This document shows positions 44,816 to 56,003 of a stretch of 64,000 bases of DNA, piece after piece. The position numbers and the translations under genes were made by a program. The stretch lies in the NCBI GenBank assembly GCA_963921195.1, contig OY992536.1:287947530-288011529 (forward strand). The letters run 5' to 3'. How positions within the stretch are numbered: position 1 is the first letter of the stretch; each line of letters begins with the position of its first letter. Below the pieces are notes generated by a model. It worked only from the letters and a program-made list of their open reading frames with translations. It did no database searches and was not told the origin of the DNA. The stretch is from Pegoplata infirma. Lineage: Eukaryota; Arthropoda; Insecta; Diptera; Anthomyiidae.

Positions 44816-45366
44816 CAAGGGAAGTATGTCAACCCATATGAACCGATTTGCCTGAAACTTAAAATATATATAAAAGAGACGATTTTAAGGTTGGGGCGTC
44901 TCGGCTTATCGGCCATGTAAGAGTTTTTAAATTTCGTTGTCCCCTTATAAAACAATGTGGACCTTGGGGAAAATGTCGATAACTCCCGAAGTAACAGGAA
45001 TATCCTCTAGAGCAAAAATACGTGTCGACTTAAATTTAATAAAGATTATTTCGTATTCATATGGACATCGTAGGTCTATGCCTTCATATAAATACCCCCC
45101 AAATTTACACATTTTCGTGAAAAAAAATATTTAACGAAGCCGAACTTTTACAAGATTATGCCACCGTTGGATAGGGATGAAAAAAACCTTTCTTCTCATA
45201 TGTTAACATCATATAGTTTCTAAGAAAAAATGACTGAAAATTCCAAAAAACAATTTTTTCGCCGTTTATGACCCATAAAGAGACACCCTAACCTTAAAAT
45301 TGTCCCTTTTATATATATTTTACGTTTCATGCAAATCGGTTCATATGGGTTGAGATACTTCCCTTG
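44816..45366. mobile_element. CAAGGGAAG MITE, copy 3 (TGA duplication)
   Basis: CAAGGGAAGTATGTCAACCC and the inverted CAAGGGAAGTATCTCAACCC bound it, with arm similarity for at least 85 bp (CATATGAACCGATTTGC...). TGA flanks it at 44813-44815 and 45367-45369. Its interior is unlike the copies at 18416 and 62631, so it is a separate family using the same termini. Confidence 0.85.
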
Positions 45367-46032
45367 TGAGAATTTTTGTATAGAGAAAAAAAATCTCATC
45401 TTAGATTTTTTGAATTTGAAATGATCTTAAAACCAGAGAATTTAGTAAAACGGTGTCCTAGAATTAGAAAATGAGTTGAGTCCTCAAACTTCCTCAATTA
45501 CTCGTAAACTTTAAATGACATATTTTATCTGCTGTAGGGTATATTGAGAAAAAATATTTATGGAATTCCTTCATTCGTTGTGAAAACTACAACAAAAAAA
45601 AACAAGATATCCTTAACGAGCTTTCGGTTTGTCTTCTTTTACTGATTCATTTTCATGGCATCATAGCAATGCACTACTTGTTCGATCTTATTTCATGTTC
45701 TACCTCTAAAGGACAATAAAAAGAAAGTTTTTTAACTATTTTTTTTTTCTTAACTCTGTTACAAACAAAAAATTGACATTTCAACTTTTTTATTCTTTTA
45801 GTACTGTTTTTCTACCGGTCATTTATTTGGTTTTCATTGGACTATTGGTTTTATTTGTATGGAAGTATGTTCATAGTTATTTTTAATAATGCAAAAACTA
45901 TTTAATATGGGTATTCAGATAAAAAAAAAAAATTTGCAAAGTGCGGAAATTTTTAGATATAATTTGAAAAATAATCAATTGATATTAGCAAAAAGATTAC
46001 TTTAAATTCGTAAATTTAAATTAAAATTTTAA
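45367..46032. other. No gene seen
   Basis: AT-rich non-coding DNA between a MITE and INE-1-like copy c, ending in a few GATCAATTG-type units (about 45960-46020). Confidence 0.4.
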
Positions 46033-47830
46033 ACAAGTAGAAAAGTTAAATTCGACTTGGCCGAATCTATGAATACCCTCCACAATGCCCTTTTTGAGTT
46101 ATAGTAAATTTTCTAGAGTGAAAAAATAACATTTTTGATTAGAAATATTTTATTTTTTGTAAAAAAAACTTTTTTTTTAACTAATTTTTGAAAAAAAAAA
46201 AAAAATAATTTACTAAATTTTTTTTTGAGTGTAAAATTTTTTTTGAGTGTAAAATTTTTTTCGAGTGTATTTTTTTTTCTTTTAGTGTAAAAATATTTTT
46301 GAGTGACAACAATGCGTTGTAAAATATTTTTGTGACTTACCAATGTTTTTAAAACATGTTTAACGGGTTTTCAACACGTGAATTTAAGGTGAGGCGAATC
46401 TGAAATTTACGGTTTCGCTAATAACTTTTGAACCACTGGACCGATTTGGTTGAAATTTAATTCGAAGCAGACCAGGGGAACGGCAAATATATACAGTGGG
46501 CGACAATATATTGGAAACTTTTTTATAGTAGATGAAATTTGTTAAAGACAAAGTTAACAATACTAACCGTTATAATTATCAAACAAGTATTATAAAAAAA
46601 CGTTATGTAGGTAATTTATCAAGCTTTAATTTAAGCTTAATTGCGTCCAGATTGGGAAAATAATGAATGTGTTACGAGGGTCGATGTGAAAAAGGAAAAA
46701 ATTTATAGACATTTTTCAGAACATTTTTAAAAAATATTTTCGGGTCGATTTTTTCCAAGTTAAAACATTAGAAATTTAAAAAAAGGTCCAGTAGTTTTTA
46801 CCCAGTGATCAAGTAATTTTTCCAGCAACCCAAACAAACAGTGGAATTTTTTAAGTACAGTACCAAAAATCCACATTTTTTGACCTCCAATTCTTTTGAC
46901 CACCAATTTTTTGTAAACAAAAAAAAGATGTTATTGTTTATTAATTTTAGTACACTTAAGTATTTGCTAAGGATATATTAAGATAATTTCAATTTTTCTT
47001 TGTTAACAAAAAATTGGTGGTCAAAAGAATTGGAGGTCAAAAAATGTGGATTTTTGCTACTGTACTTAAAAAATTCCACTGTTTGTTTGGGTTGCTGGAA
47101 AAATTATTTGATCACTTGGTAAAAACTATTGGACCCTTTTTTTAAATTTCTAATGTTTTAACTTGGAAAAAATCGACCCGGAAATATTTTTTAAAAATGT
47201 TCTGAAAAATGTCTATAAATTTTTTCCTTTTTCACATCGACCCTCGTAACACATTCATTATTTTCCCAATCTGGACGCAATTAAGATTAAATTAAAGCTT
47301 GATAAATTACCTACATAAAGTTTTTCTATAATACTTGTTTGATAATTATAACGGTTAGTATTGTTAACTTTGTCTTTAACAAATTTCATGTACTATAAAA
47401 AAGTTTCCAATGTATTGTCGCCCACTGTATGTTACACTACAGCACCCTCAGAATTGCCGTTCGAAAGTTACCGTGTGTTTTATCTCGTAAATTCCAGAAA
47501 AACCCTTGCCGAAATTCACTCATTTGCTTATAACTTTTGAACCACTGGACCGATTTCGCTGGATTGCAATACCAACCTGACCAGGTAAATGCCCAACATC
47601 TATGCCAAACTTCAGGAGCCTCCGTAAAGTCTTTCAAAAGTTAGCATGTTTTCAACAGACAGACAGACAGACGGACAGACGGACGGACGGACATCGCTAG
47701 ATCGTCTTAAAATCGATCGAGGATCATGAATATATACACTTTATGGGGTCCTAGACCAATATTTCGAGGTGTTACAAACGGAATGACAAACTTATATATA
47801 CCCTCTATCACTAGAGTGGAGGGTATAAAA
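46033..47830 (+). mobile_element. INE-1-like element, copy c, split by a MITE
   Basis: The start ACAAGTAGAAAAGTTAAATT, the GAGTGTAAAATTTTTTT repeats, TTTTGAACCACTGGACCGAT, the AGAC/GGAC tract (47658-47693), CATCGCTAGATCGTCTTAAA, ACTTTATGGGGTCCTAGACC and the terminal TATACCCTCTATCACTAGAG...GGAGGGTATAA are all present. It is the most complete long version in the window. A TA-flanked foldback MITE occupies 46494-47427. Confidence 0.8.
46494..47427. mobile_element. Tc1/mariner-like foldback MITE, copy 2
   Basis: A 934-bp almost perfect palindrome: ends CAGTGGGCGACAATATATTG and the inverted CAGTGGGCGACAATACATTG, TA on both flanks (46492-46493, 47428-47429), arms of about 420 bp, and a short centre around 46940-46980. 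The arms have TTGACCTCCAATTCTTTTGA, as in copy 1. High arm identity indicates that it is younger than copy 1. Confidence 0.9.
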
Positions 47831-48485
47831 AATCAATATTTCTTAAAATTCGAAAAATATAAAAGATCAATAGAAATTCGAAAAAACTCAATCGAAATTC
47901 GTTGAAGATCAATTTATATTGAAAAACGATCAATTGTAATTCGTAAAAGATCAATTAAAATTCGACAAAGTTTAATTTTAATTTAAAAAATGCAAATTAA
48001 AATTCCAAAAAGATCAGTTACAAATCGTAAGAGACCAATTAAAATAATAAAATCGATAAGTTGTTAGGATCTTTAAACATTCGATACAAACTTCTTACTT
48101 TAACAAAGAAAGAATTGAAAACGATTTTCAATCACGAAAAACGTGATTTCAATAAATTTTTCGATTAAAACTCCTCCAATGAAGAAATTTGTTGTACCAA
48201 TCACCAAATTAATAGGAGATTAATTGAATATTTTTTTCAATTAAACATTTGTCGAATTTGATCACAAATTTGATTAATATTTCATATGAAGTCAATCAAA
48301 ATAATGATCGATTTATAAAATGAATTGTATGCTTATGACAAAATTAAGAAAAAATGCGTATATTTTGCTTTCCAATATCTTGCCAACAATAAAAAAATTT
48401 AAATCCGATTATTTTAAAAAAATATTTAAAATGTGTTTTTTGCTCTCTGAATTGAGGTTTTTTTACTCAGCATATTTTGAATATA
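47831..48485. repeat. GATCAATTG-type degenerate repeat, then spacer
   Basis: 47850-48060 has irregular GATCAATTAAAATTCGAAAA units in the same direction as 43000-44270. 48060-48485 is AT-rich with no recognisable gene. Confidence 0.55.
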
Positions 48486-48599
48486 CAGTTGAACCTCGAT
48501 TATCCAGGTTGCACGGGACGGGACTTAGCACGGATAATCGAAAAACACGGCTAATCGAAAAACACGGCTGAAAGAGGTTATATATTTTTCTACTTTTGT

Positions 48600-49257
48600 A
48601 TATGGGGCAAAACGCGTCAACGGTCCACACCAAAAAACAAATGTTGTCCGATTCAAGCATAATTTTGGCAAAATATTAGGTTAATGATAGGTAGTATTAA
48701 TTACAAATATAAAATTTTTTGATGAAATATTGGCAGAGTTACAGGGTTGGGAAGTTTTGATGTTTTTGAAAAGAATATATTTTGGTGAATTTTAATTACC
48801 ACAAAAATTATATTTTAAAAAACTAATTTTAAAGTATTTTTGATGGCCTTTAAAATGGCATTTTTGGTTTTTTTGAAAAAAATAAATTTGACCTTAAAAT
48901 TCAAGGTCAAAATATTAAATTGTAATTATCTTATAAGGGTCGCACTTTTAAATTTTTTTTCACTAAGCCCACTAGAAAGATGGAAATTTTTTTTAATTTC
49001 GGTCAAAAATACTTTAAAAGTCGTTTTTTAAATTATAATTTTTGTTTCATCAAAATGTTAATTAAAATTCACCCAAATATGTTCTTTTCAAAAACATCAA
49101 AACTTTCCAACCCTGTAACTCTGCCAATATTTCATCAACAAATTTTATATTTGTAATTCTGAATACCTATTATTAATCTACTATTTTACCAAAATTATAC
49201 TTAAATCGGAAAACATTTGTTTTTTGGTGTGGACCGTTGACGCGTTTTGCCCCATAT
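48600..49257. mobile_element. Inverted-repeat MITE, ATATGGGGCAAAACGCGTC ends
   Basis: ATATGGGGCAAAACGCGTCA is inverted exactly at the right end, and arms of about 270 bp continue at roughly 85-90% (GGTCCACACCAAAAAACAAA...). No ORF. Inserted within the pogo-like element. The TSD is unclear. Confidence 0.8.
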
Positions 49258-49419
49258 GTTCATGAATATATTGCACGGATAATAGAGGTAAAGCACGGTT
49301 AATAGAGGTAAAAACAATAACAAAAAATACAATATGTACGTACATGTATGAATTGCACGGATAAGTAGTAGAGGTAAAGCACGGTTAATAGAGGTAAAAA
49401 ACAAACACACAGCATGCCG

Positions 49420-49490
49420 GTTAATAGAGACACCGGTTAATTGAGGCACCGGTTAATAGAGGCACCGGTTAATAGAGGGCCGGATAATCG
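49420..49490. repeat. 16-bp tandem repeat of CACCGGTTAATAGAGG
   Basis: Three to four head-to-tail units run directly into CCGGATAATCG. The unit resembles the pogo-like terminus (CCTCGATTATCCGG inverted), so it is likely an expanded subterminal binding motif. Confidence 0.75.
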
Positions 49491-50803
49491 GCGACACGAA
49501 ATAACTCCCACATGAAATAACTCCCACGAAATAACTACCAATGAAATAAATCCCACAAAAAATGAATTATGTCCCAATGGAGAAAAAAATGAAATAAGTC
49601 CCAACCACAATGAAATAACTTCCACCTACAAAATGAAATAAGTGCCAATGAAATAACTCCCATTAATAATGAAAGAAGTCCCAATAAAAAAATTTAGAAA
49701 TCTCAACAAAAATTAAACAAACAATAAGGGAAAATATATCAGTAACGTCGAGAACGAGGATCCTGATGTTACTTTCGGTACAATACAAACAGGTAGAAAA
49801 TAACTGCCAAATGCGAAACTTGACGGCTGATTTGTTTTTTTCAGAGTTTTTCGAAAACATGCAAAAATACATTGAGTGTTCTATTTGACTTGCTTCGGTT
49901 ACATTCAAACATCGCGGCGATGTTTTGCAACAATTTTTGGTACCAATTTTTCACGTGCGGTCCATTTTGCGACAAATTTGTATGTTACCGAAAATTTAAA
50001 AGATTTAATTACAACCTGTTGCAAAAAGCGCCGCATGCGAAAATTTGGTACCAAAAATCGCCGCGATTTTTGGTACCAAATTTTCGCATGCGGCGCTTAT
50101 TGCGACAAATTTGTATGTTACCGAAAATTTAAAAGATTTAATCAGAACTTGTAAAAAGCGCCGCAGGCGAAAATTTGGTACCAAAAATCGCGGCGATTTT
50201 TGGTACCAAATTTTCACCTGCGGCGCTTTTTACAACAAGTTCTAATTAAATCTTTTAAATTTTCACCTGCGGTGCTTTTTTCAACAATCATGTATGTTAT
50301 CGAAAAACTTTCTATGTTATCGAAAACACAACACGTTGGATAACTTTCGCGTTCTCCGTTTTTTTATAACAATTTTGTATTCTAACGAAACTATTTTCGG
50401 ATGCAGTGCGCTCTTACCTCAAAAATCCTTGCCAGTTTTGGTAGCAAAATTTCTAAAACATACAAATATTTTAAAAAAGCACTTCGTCCTAAAATTTGGT
50501 ACCAAAATCACAACGAATTTTAATTTATTAATAATATTCTATAAGTCAAAATGTTCCAGATACTTCCACCAACAATGAAACAATAGTGGGAGTTATTTCA
50601 TCGCTGTTGTAGTGGGAGTTCTTTCGTATGAAAGAACTCCCACCGAAAAAATTATGAAATAACTCCCAACAAAAATGATAAAAGTCCCACTAAATTGGGA
50701 ATTATTTCATATGAAATAACTCCCAACTTTGTATGGAGTTTTTTTGGGACTTATTTCATTTTTTAGGTGGGAGTTATTTCATGTGGGAGTTATTTCGTGT
50801 CGC
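49491..50803. mobile_element. Foldback-like element with 10-bp TSD
   Basis: The 1,313-bp element is flanked by CGGATAATCG at 49481-49490 and 50804-50813; the latter lies within the pogo-like right terminus. Ends GCGACACGAAATAACTCCCA are inverted exactly for at least 37 bp. Arms are built of ATGAAATAACTCCCAC-like tandem units, as in Drosophila FB elements, which give 9-bp TSDs. The centre (49930-50290) has nested palindromes of GGTACCAAAAATCG with GCGCCGC. No transposase. Confidence 0.85.
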
Positions 50804-50829
50804 CGGATAATCGAGGTTCAACTGTAATT

Positions 50830-51304
50830 AAAAAAAAATATTAAACTCAAAAACTTTTTTACTCGGGTAAATATAAGATAACCTGCACTGAATTCATTCA
50901 TTCTTTCATTTCATTCATTCATTCATTTATATTTTTTGATACACATAAGTATTATGTTTCCTTTTTGTTGCCAGCAAGGAAATGTTACAGAAAAATTACT
51001 AAGAAATCAAATGTTTTTTCTATAGTTTTCTATATGGTTACGACAAAAAGTTGCAAAAAAGTTTTATAGAAAATTTATATGAGAATGCATTATTTATAAG
51101 ATTTAATAATTACGGAAGTTTTTTTGCAATTTTGGTACAAAAAGTTATTTTTAAAGAAAACAAAAGATTGACATTAAAGGTACTTTGTTACCTGTTTTAT
51201 TAAATACCGGTTATAAAAGGATAATATTTTGGGTCTCCCATTTCTGACATAAGGTTCGAAACTTTTAAACTATTGAAAGTTGTTCAGCTTCATGAAAAAG
51301 TTTA
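50830..51304. other. No gene seen
   Basis: AT-rich spacer with a short (ATTC)n run at about 50890-50928. Confidence 0.4.
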
Positions 51305-51312
51305 CTTTAGAA

Positions 51313-51647
51313 CAATGGTTCCCAACCTTTGATTCTCGCCCCACTGGGGGGCAAATTGAAGGTTCCAGGGGGGCAACGAACAAATTTTCAAGATTTTCTT
51401 AGTTAAATTAACTACAAAAACATTTTTTTGTAGCAAAATTTACTAAAAAAATTTTGTTTGTGCTTAAAATTTTTACTAAAAACTTAGTTTAAATGCTTAT
51501 TTTACAAAAACTTTGCTGAACCTGTAGTAATATTTCATTAGAAACAAAAATTAGAAAATTTAGAAATTTTTCTTGAGTGAAGGGGGGACATGGCAATTTT
51601 TTTAACTTTAAAGTGGGGCGTGGCGTAAAAAAGGTTGGGAACCATTG
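51313..51647. mobile_element. hAT MITE, 8-bp TSD
   Basis: CAATGGTTCCCAACCTT at the left is inverted at the right end, and CTTTAGAA is duplicated at 51305-51312 and 51648-51655. The 335-bp element has G-rich subterminal blocks (CCCCACTGGGGGG, GTGGGGCGTGG). An 8-bp TSD and CARTGGTTCCCAACC ends are diagnostic of hAT. It is non-coding. Confidence 0.95.
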
Positions 51648-51717
51648 CTTTAGAAGAACAAAATATATCTTTACTGTTAAACTTATAAGTTCGTATACGA
51701 ATTTATGAATCTAAGAA

Positions 51718-52466
51718 TCTTTCTACACGAAAAATATCTCAGAAACTGTGACTTTTTCTATACGAAAAATATCTCAGAATCTAAGAATTTGTATATACGA
51801 ATATGTCTCAGAATCTGAAAAATGTCTAAGAATCTAAGAATTTTTCTATACGAAAAATGCCTCAGAATCTGGGACATTTCAATACGAAAAATGTATCAGA
51901 ATTTTAGACTTTTTTAAATGTCATTGAATCTGAGACTTTTGCTATACGAGAAATGTTGGAGAATCTCACCCCTTTTTTAATACGAAAAATATCTCAGAGT
52001 CTGACATTTTTTCTATACGAAAAATGTCTTAGAATCTGAGACTTTTTTTATAAGAAAAATGTTTCAGAATCTGAGACTTTTTCTGTTCGAAAAATGTCTT
52101 AGAATTTGATACTTTTTCTATTGGAAAAATGTCGGAGAATCTAAGACTTTTTTATACGAAAAATGTCTCAGAATCTGAAACTTTTTTTATACGAAAAATG
52201 TCTCAGAATCTAAAACTTTTTTATTCGAAAAATGTCTCAGAATCTGAAACTTTTTTGATAAGAAAAATGTATCAGAATCTAAGAAATCTAAGACGTTTTC
52301 TATACGAAAAATGTTTCAGAATCTGATACTTTTTCTATACGAAAAATGTCGCAGAATCTGAGACTTACCAAAGTCACCCGCCAGAATGACATGTGTATTT
52401 TCGTACAGAAAAAGTTTCAGAATCTAAAACTTTTTCTACACGAAAAATTTCTCAGAATCTGAGACT
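51718..52466. repeat. 35-bp minisatellite
   Basis: About twenty units of AATCTGAGACTTTTTCTATA + CGAAAAATGTCTCAG, some shortened to 32-33 bp. A different segment interrupts at about 52365-52405 (CCAAAGTCACCCGCCAGAAT). The ORF at 52129-52326 is a translation of the repeat. 61140-61440 has faintly similar sequence. Confidence 0.85.
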
Positions 52467-54290
52467 TTTCTGTTATGTCGTAAGTATAGTACTCTGTTTT
52501 TTACGGTGAAAATTTCACTTAAACTTTAAACGCTTCAAATCACAATGAAACTTTTAAAAATCAACAACATTTGCTAATTATAAGAAAGAAACGATCATAA
52601 CAAAACTGAAATGTCACATTTTCACGATAATTTAAATTGTCTTGTAAATGAAAATGCGTGAAAACTGTTTTAACAATATCCTCATAATTTCTCGCGTTGC
52701 CAAAATCTATTTTCATTTTTAAAATTAAACATTAGTTTCGTAATTGGCAACACTAAATTATCAGTTGATAAAGTGTTGCATACTTTAAGGGTTACAAATT
52801 ATTCAAATGCTGTTTAACTTTAGCAAATACAAACACCAAGAATATCCAAGATCATAATGAAATTAAAACAAAACATGTTGCATACCTTAAGGCAGACCAG
52901 GTTAAATAAAATATACAATGCTTCTTAAACTTTATCGACATGAAGATGAAGAAATGCACTAAGGAAAAAAACTAATGATAACAGCTTTTTTCTTTAATTT
53001 CGCATTTGAGATTTTTTGATATCACGCGAGAGCTTGATAATTTTTTTTTCTATTTGAGCTGAGTAAAAACGTGACTGTGAGTAAAATTTCGCTCTAGCTG
53101 CCATCTCTAGACTTAATTTATATTTTTTGCTACCTCCTATTTCACGAGAATTCCTAAAAATTTTACAAGCTTTTTACCAATAATTTTGTAATTTTACAAG
53201 GTTTTTACAAAAAAAAAATGTAAATTTAAAGTTTTTTGGCGCGATTCAAATTACAAGGAACTCTCGTGATTTTAATAGATTTTTTTTTTTTGTAAAATTA
53301 TCTTGGAAATTAGTAAAATTACAAAAAAAAATTGTAAAATTACAAAAAAATATGTAAATTTCGATTTCTTAAAAATCAAGGATAACTGTCAAATATTGAT
53401 TAAATGGGATTACGAGACTTTTCCTAGTAATTTGACAAAGTTTTTTTTTTGTGTGTACAACAAAAGTACTTTACAAGTACAAATTTCTGTTAAAATACTT
53501 GACTTTTATTGTATAAATCTGACATTATTGGAAGGAGTATAAAAATGTCCACATATAAACCAAAAACATGTTTCGAACCAATAAATGGTACATATTAAAG
53601 GCATCAACAAAAAAAAATATAATCAAAACATTATGTGAATAGTTTGGAACTGAAAATTATATACACTTAACATACGTTTTAGTGACAAAACAGACGACAA
53701 TGACATAAAAAAAAATCATCTTCTGGAATTTGAAGTGGATGATGTAAATGTTTCCTTTATGTCAACCATAAGCTTCCTTTCCTCTTCACATAAGAGAGGG
53801 TGTGATTTTTATTTTTGGAGTAGTTGGTACATTGACATTTTCATGTTATGTCTAGTGTTGTATAATGATATCGTTATTGACAATATAAAAAAGAGTTTTG
53901 GATGGAACACAAGATGACAAAGGCAATATTTTTTTTTCCTTTTGCAAAGTGTAGTTACATTGTATAATTTTCTTTTCAAGTATCGTTTAAGATATATTTG
54001 AAAAAAGGGATAAGAAATGGATAAAAACAAGAAGAGAAAAAAAAAAATAAAATAAATGTACTGCTAAAAGTTTCAAACTTTTAAACTTTTGTGGCTTTTA
54101 AAGGTTAATCATTTCCAATTTTAATCATCCATGATCATTATTATAAAAAAGGCAAGTATTTTTTAAATTTTGAAATTGTACCAAATCTTTTTTTTTAGTG
54201 TAGTAAATTCATCATCCCTGATCTTTAATTCTTTTAAAAGCTTTTTAGTGAAAGCTCGTTATTTAAAGCTCACAAAATTTCAAAATTTTG
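52467..54290. other. No gene; T/A-rich low-complexity DNA
   Basis: 53139-53450 has repeats of GTAAAATTACAAAAAAA in both orientations and may be a decayed inverted-repeat element. Translations here lack motifs. Confidence 0.4.
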
Positions 54291-54298
54291 TAAAACTA

Positions 54299-54560
54299 CA
54301 GTGTTGGCGATAAGAATTGGAACGCACCAAAAATTCTGAAATTAAATTCGTGTTAAAACGTGGGTTTCACACAATTTTAAATTTATTCAAAGAACAAAAT
54401 TCTTTTCGAGTGAATTCTCATAAATTCGACTGAATTGAGAAAAATAATGCAATTGATTATGATCGGTTATTTTAAATCCCGGGATTCGGGATTTGAAAAT
54501 CGAAATCCCGGGATTTTTCGGGATCACGGGATTTTTCGGGATTATTTGGGATTAAATTTC
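54299..54560. repeat. Solo mariner-like end and CCCGGGATT repeats
   Basis: TACAGTGTTGGCGATAAGAA at about 54298 looks like one Tc1/mariner end, but I see no inverted partner. At 54475-54545 AATCCCGGGATT/TTCGGGAT units repeat; similar units at 60834-60915 run into GGGATTGACAGCCCTA, a hAT-like end. Confidence 0.45.
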
Positions 54561-55149
54561 TTTGACTATAAAAGTAAAAAAATAGTTACTTTAAAAATTG
54601 ACTACCCGAGTAAAAATAAACATATATTACAATATATAACTTGATACAAACATAATAAATTATATATGATTATACATCCCTGAGATATTTTCTAAATTTT
54701 TTTAATGCAGTCATATGTAGTAATATATAATTTAATCATGATTCGGATAAAAAGGTGTACGGTTGATATAATTATATAAAATTATATTTTTTTTTTTTTA
54801 TTTATTTACTATCAGTATTTACAAATTAATTATATTTACATTAACATATTTTTTTTTTTTTTTAACTTTTTACTAACAAAAGTATTTTACCAAATATTCT
54901 CTTGAAATTCGATTGTTAAATGTTTTTTGTAGCCATAAATAATCACTCTAAATTTTAACGGAATCGGAACATTTTAACTTCTAGTTCTCATACAGACCAC
55001 CCTCCCGATATTTACATAAAAATCCCAAAATACATAAAAACACTGAAATAAATAAATAAATATGGTTAAAAATTAAATTCTTTATAAGTTTTATAATCAC
55101 AAATAGGCATTGGGCTTTATTATTTTACATTTCCGAATTAAGCGCCGCT
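54561..55149. other. No gene seen
   Basis: AT-rich DNA with T tracts at about 54785-54800 and 54850-54864. Confidence 0.4.
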
Positions 55150-55590
55150 AGATTGGGTGTTTCGGCCACTGTGCGCTGAACCGATATCGCTCAAATGCAA
55201 TACCAAACTTCTCGGGAGAATGAATATGTTAAGTTTCAGTCTTATCCGTGTAGTATTTTGGTCGCGATCACCATTTCCATAGACAAACAGACGGACATCG
55301 CTAGAATGTCTTAAAATCGATCGGGGATCATGAATATATACACTTTATGGGGTCCCAGACCGATATTTCGATGAGTAACAAACGGAATAACAAACTTAAA
55401 AAAGATGTCTTACTCTTTCCATTGTTTGGAAGTCTTTTTCAAAGTCAATTGGTAAAAATGAAATAACCAACTTTATAGGGTTCGGTCCATTTTTGAACTT
55501 GGGGTCTATTTTTCGGGAAACTCTGGTGTAGGGTATCAAATGGTCGGTCTTGACCGACTATAATTGTCTTACTTGGTTTTTTTTTTAATT
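55150..55590 (+). mobile_element. INE-1-like fragments, copy g
   Basis: CGCTGAACCGATATCGCTC, AGACGGACATCGCTAGAATG, CACTTTATGGGGTCCCAGAC and CAAACGGAATAACAAACTT follow the INE-1-like order to about 55400. Then GGTGTAGGGTATCAAATGGT and GACCGACTATAATTGTCTTA (55530-55575) form the end of a second, oppositely oriented relative. Both are partial. Confidence 0.6.
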
Positions 55591-55669
55591 TATACAATTA
55601 AAATTTTAATTTGTTTCAAAATTTTTTGAATGAAATTTTTAATTAATATAATTAAAATTTTAATTATTT

Positions 55670-55995
55670 GTATACCCTCCAACTACAGTATGGGGGTATA
55701 CTCACTTTGTCATTCCGTGTGTAACGCATCAAAATATCGGTCTAGGACCCCATAAAGTATATATATTTATGATCAGTGATCGATTCTAAGACATTCTAGC
55801 GATGCCCGTCTGTAGTTAAACCGATGCAGTCCAAACTAAAAGAGCTAGACTCCAGACATTTGGCACGAATATATCTTATGTTCCCAGGCAGGTTAAGTTC
55901 GTAAATGAGCAAAATCGGACCAGGGAGAAAAAAGTTCCCCCTTTAAGAACTAAACCCACCTCTGAAAAACACAATTTTTTTACATGATTTTTTTG
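55670..55995 (-). mobile_element. INE-1-like element, copy d (partial)
   Basis: It starts TATACCCTCCAACTACAGTA and runs through GACCCCATAAAGTATATATA, CTAAGACATTCTAGCGATG and GAGCAAAATCGGACCAGGGA. It is the reverse orientation of copy a and is cut short directly before copy e, which starts with the same sequence. The two may derive from one another or be tandem insertions. Confidence 0.75.
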
Positions 55996-56003
55996 TGTTT
56001 TTT

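Larger units (their letters stand above)
48486..50824. mobile_element. pogo/Tigger-like element with two nested insertions
   Basis: CAGTTGAACCTCGATTATCC starts it and its reverse complement ends it; TA lies at 48484-48485 and 50825-50826. Ends of the CAGT...CCTCG.TTA type plus a TA duplication are typical of the pogo/Tigger branch of Tc1/mariner. Removing the nested inverted repeats (48600-49257 and 49491-50803) leaves about 370 bp without a transposase. That core holds tandem GCACGGTTAATAGAGGTAAA and CACCGGTTAATAGAGG units, apparently amplified from the terminus. Confidence 0.8.

Noticed and set aside
49876..50245. Overlapping ORFs with FGTKNRRDFWYQIF-like repeats
   Set aside because: Produced by nested GGTACC palindromes in the Foldback-like element; both strands give similar peptides.
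52129..52326. ORF in the 35-bp minisatellite
   Set aside because: Translation of tandem repeat units only.
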